Assembly: GCA_046350295.1 (NCBI GenBank) | Contig: JAXMAR010000011.1 | Span: forward strand, 1 to 64,000 | Direction: 5' to 3' | DNA: 64,000 nucleotides | Source of the DNA: JAXMAR01 sp046350295 | GTDB taxonomy: Bacteria; Planctomycetota; Planctomycetia; Gemmatales; Gemmataceae | In this document: positions 63,999 through 64,000 of the stretch, in pieces | How the letters are laid out: each line of letters begins with the position of its first letter | Position numbering within the stretch: the first letter of the stretch is position 1 | Made by a program: the position numbers and the translations under genes | Notes under the pieces: model-generated | Seen by the model: only the letters and a program-made list of their open reading frames with translations | The model's database searches: none | Told to the model about the DNA's origin: nothing

Positions 63999-64000
63999 CT

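Overview
The window looks like chromosomal DNA of a GC-rich Planctomycetota bacterium, most like the Gemmatales/Gemmataceae. The evidence is the gene mix: two Tat-exported DUF1501 proteins, two secreted CxPSR-type sulfatases, a TIGR03067-type secreted protein, two Uma2 nuclease-fold genes, an MJ0042-type zinc-ribbon membrane protein, and very large secreted proteins without close relatives that I recognise. No plasmid, phage or CRISPR array is visible. All assignments come from reading the sequence; no database search was run.

Layout. 0-3 kb: an AAA ATPase cut by the window edge, a TPR lipoprotein and a secreted one-heme cytochrome. 3-3.6 kb: an MNT/HEPN toxin-antitoxin pair whose HEPN frame is broken. 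3.6-16.9 kb: mainly housekeeping and secreted genes (type IIA topoisomerase subunit B, a LOG-family protein, a sulfatase, a class III nucleotide cyclase with a nuclease-like N-terminus, a prenyltransferase-fold protein, a WD40 protein, a broken NADAR gene, TIGR03067, then fdxA-hemH-inositol monophosphatase). 17-27.2 kb: two giant overlapping secreted/membrane genes plus a small membrane gene. 27.2-33.2 kb: DUF488, S9 peptidase, Rpn nuclease, ftsY, and nusB followed by a PHP phosphoesterase. 33.3-39.2 kb: DUF1501 and two secreted TPR proteins. 39.3-41.4 kb: rnpB (RNase P RNA), then a small mobile-element scar with a dead REP-type transposase flanked by perfect inverted repeats. 41.5-49.5 kb: quinone oxidoreductase, leucine-rich-like protein, folC, STAS protein, O-methyltransferase, zinc-ribbon membrane protein and a CxxCH prenyltransferase-fold protein. 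49.6-64 kb: an accessory-looking run of small hypothetical genes, Uma2 and DUF1016 nucleases, a second DUF1501, a second sulfatase, an unknown 1100-residue membrane protein, a basic DUF6496-like protein, and the last strand of an outer-membrane barrel at the right edge.

A recurring oddity is the number of genes that read well only if one base is added or removed: HEPN (about 3376), sulfatase (about 7258), NADAR (about 12713), the end of the second giant gene (about 26625), the long TPR gene (two compensating shifts, about 38970 and 39185) and the 59-62 kb membrane gene (about 61808). Several lie at short homopolymers. Uncorrected sequencing indels are the simplest explanation, but each affected gene is marked so it can be checked.

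The most interesting items are the cyclase with a PD-(D/E)XK-like domain and altered base-selecting residues, the giant three-module secreted locus, and a dispersed palindrome that also appears to form helix P3 of the RNase P RNA. I found no complete defence island or clearly new multi-gene system.
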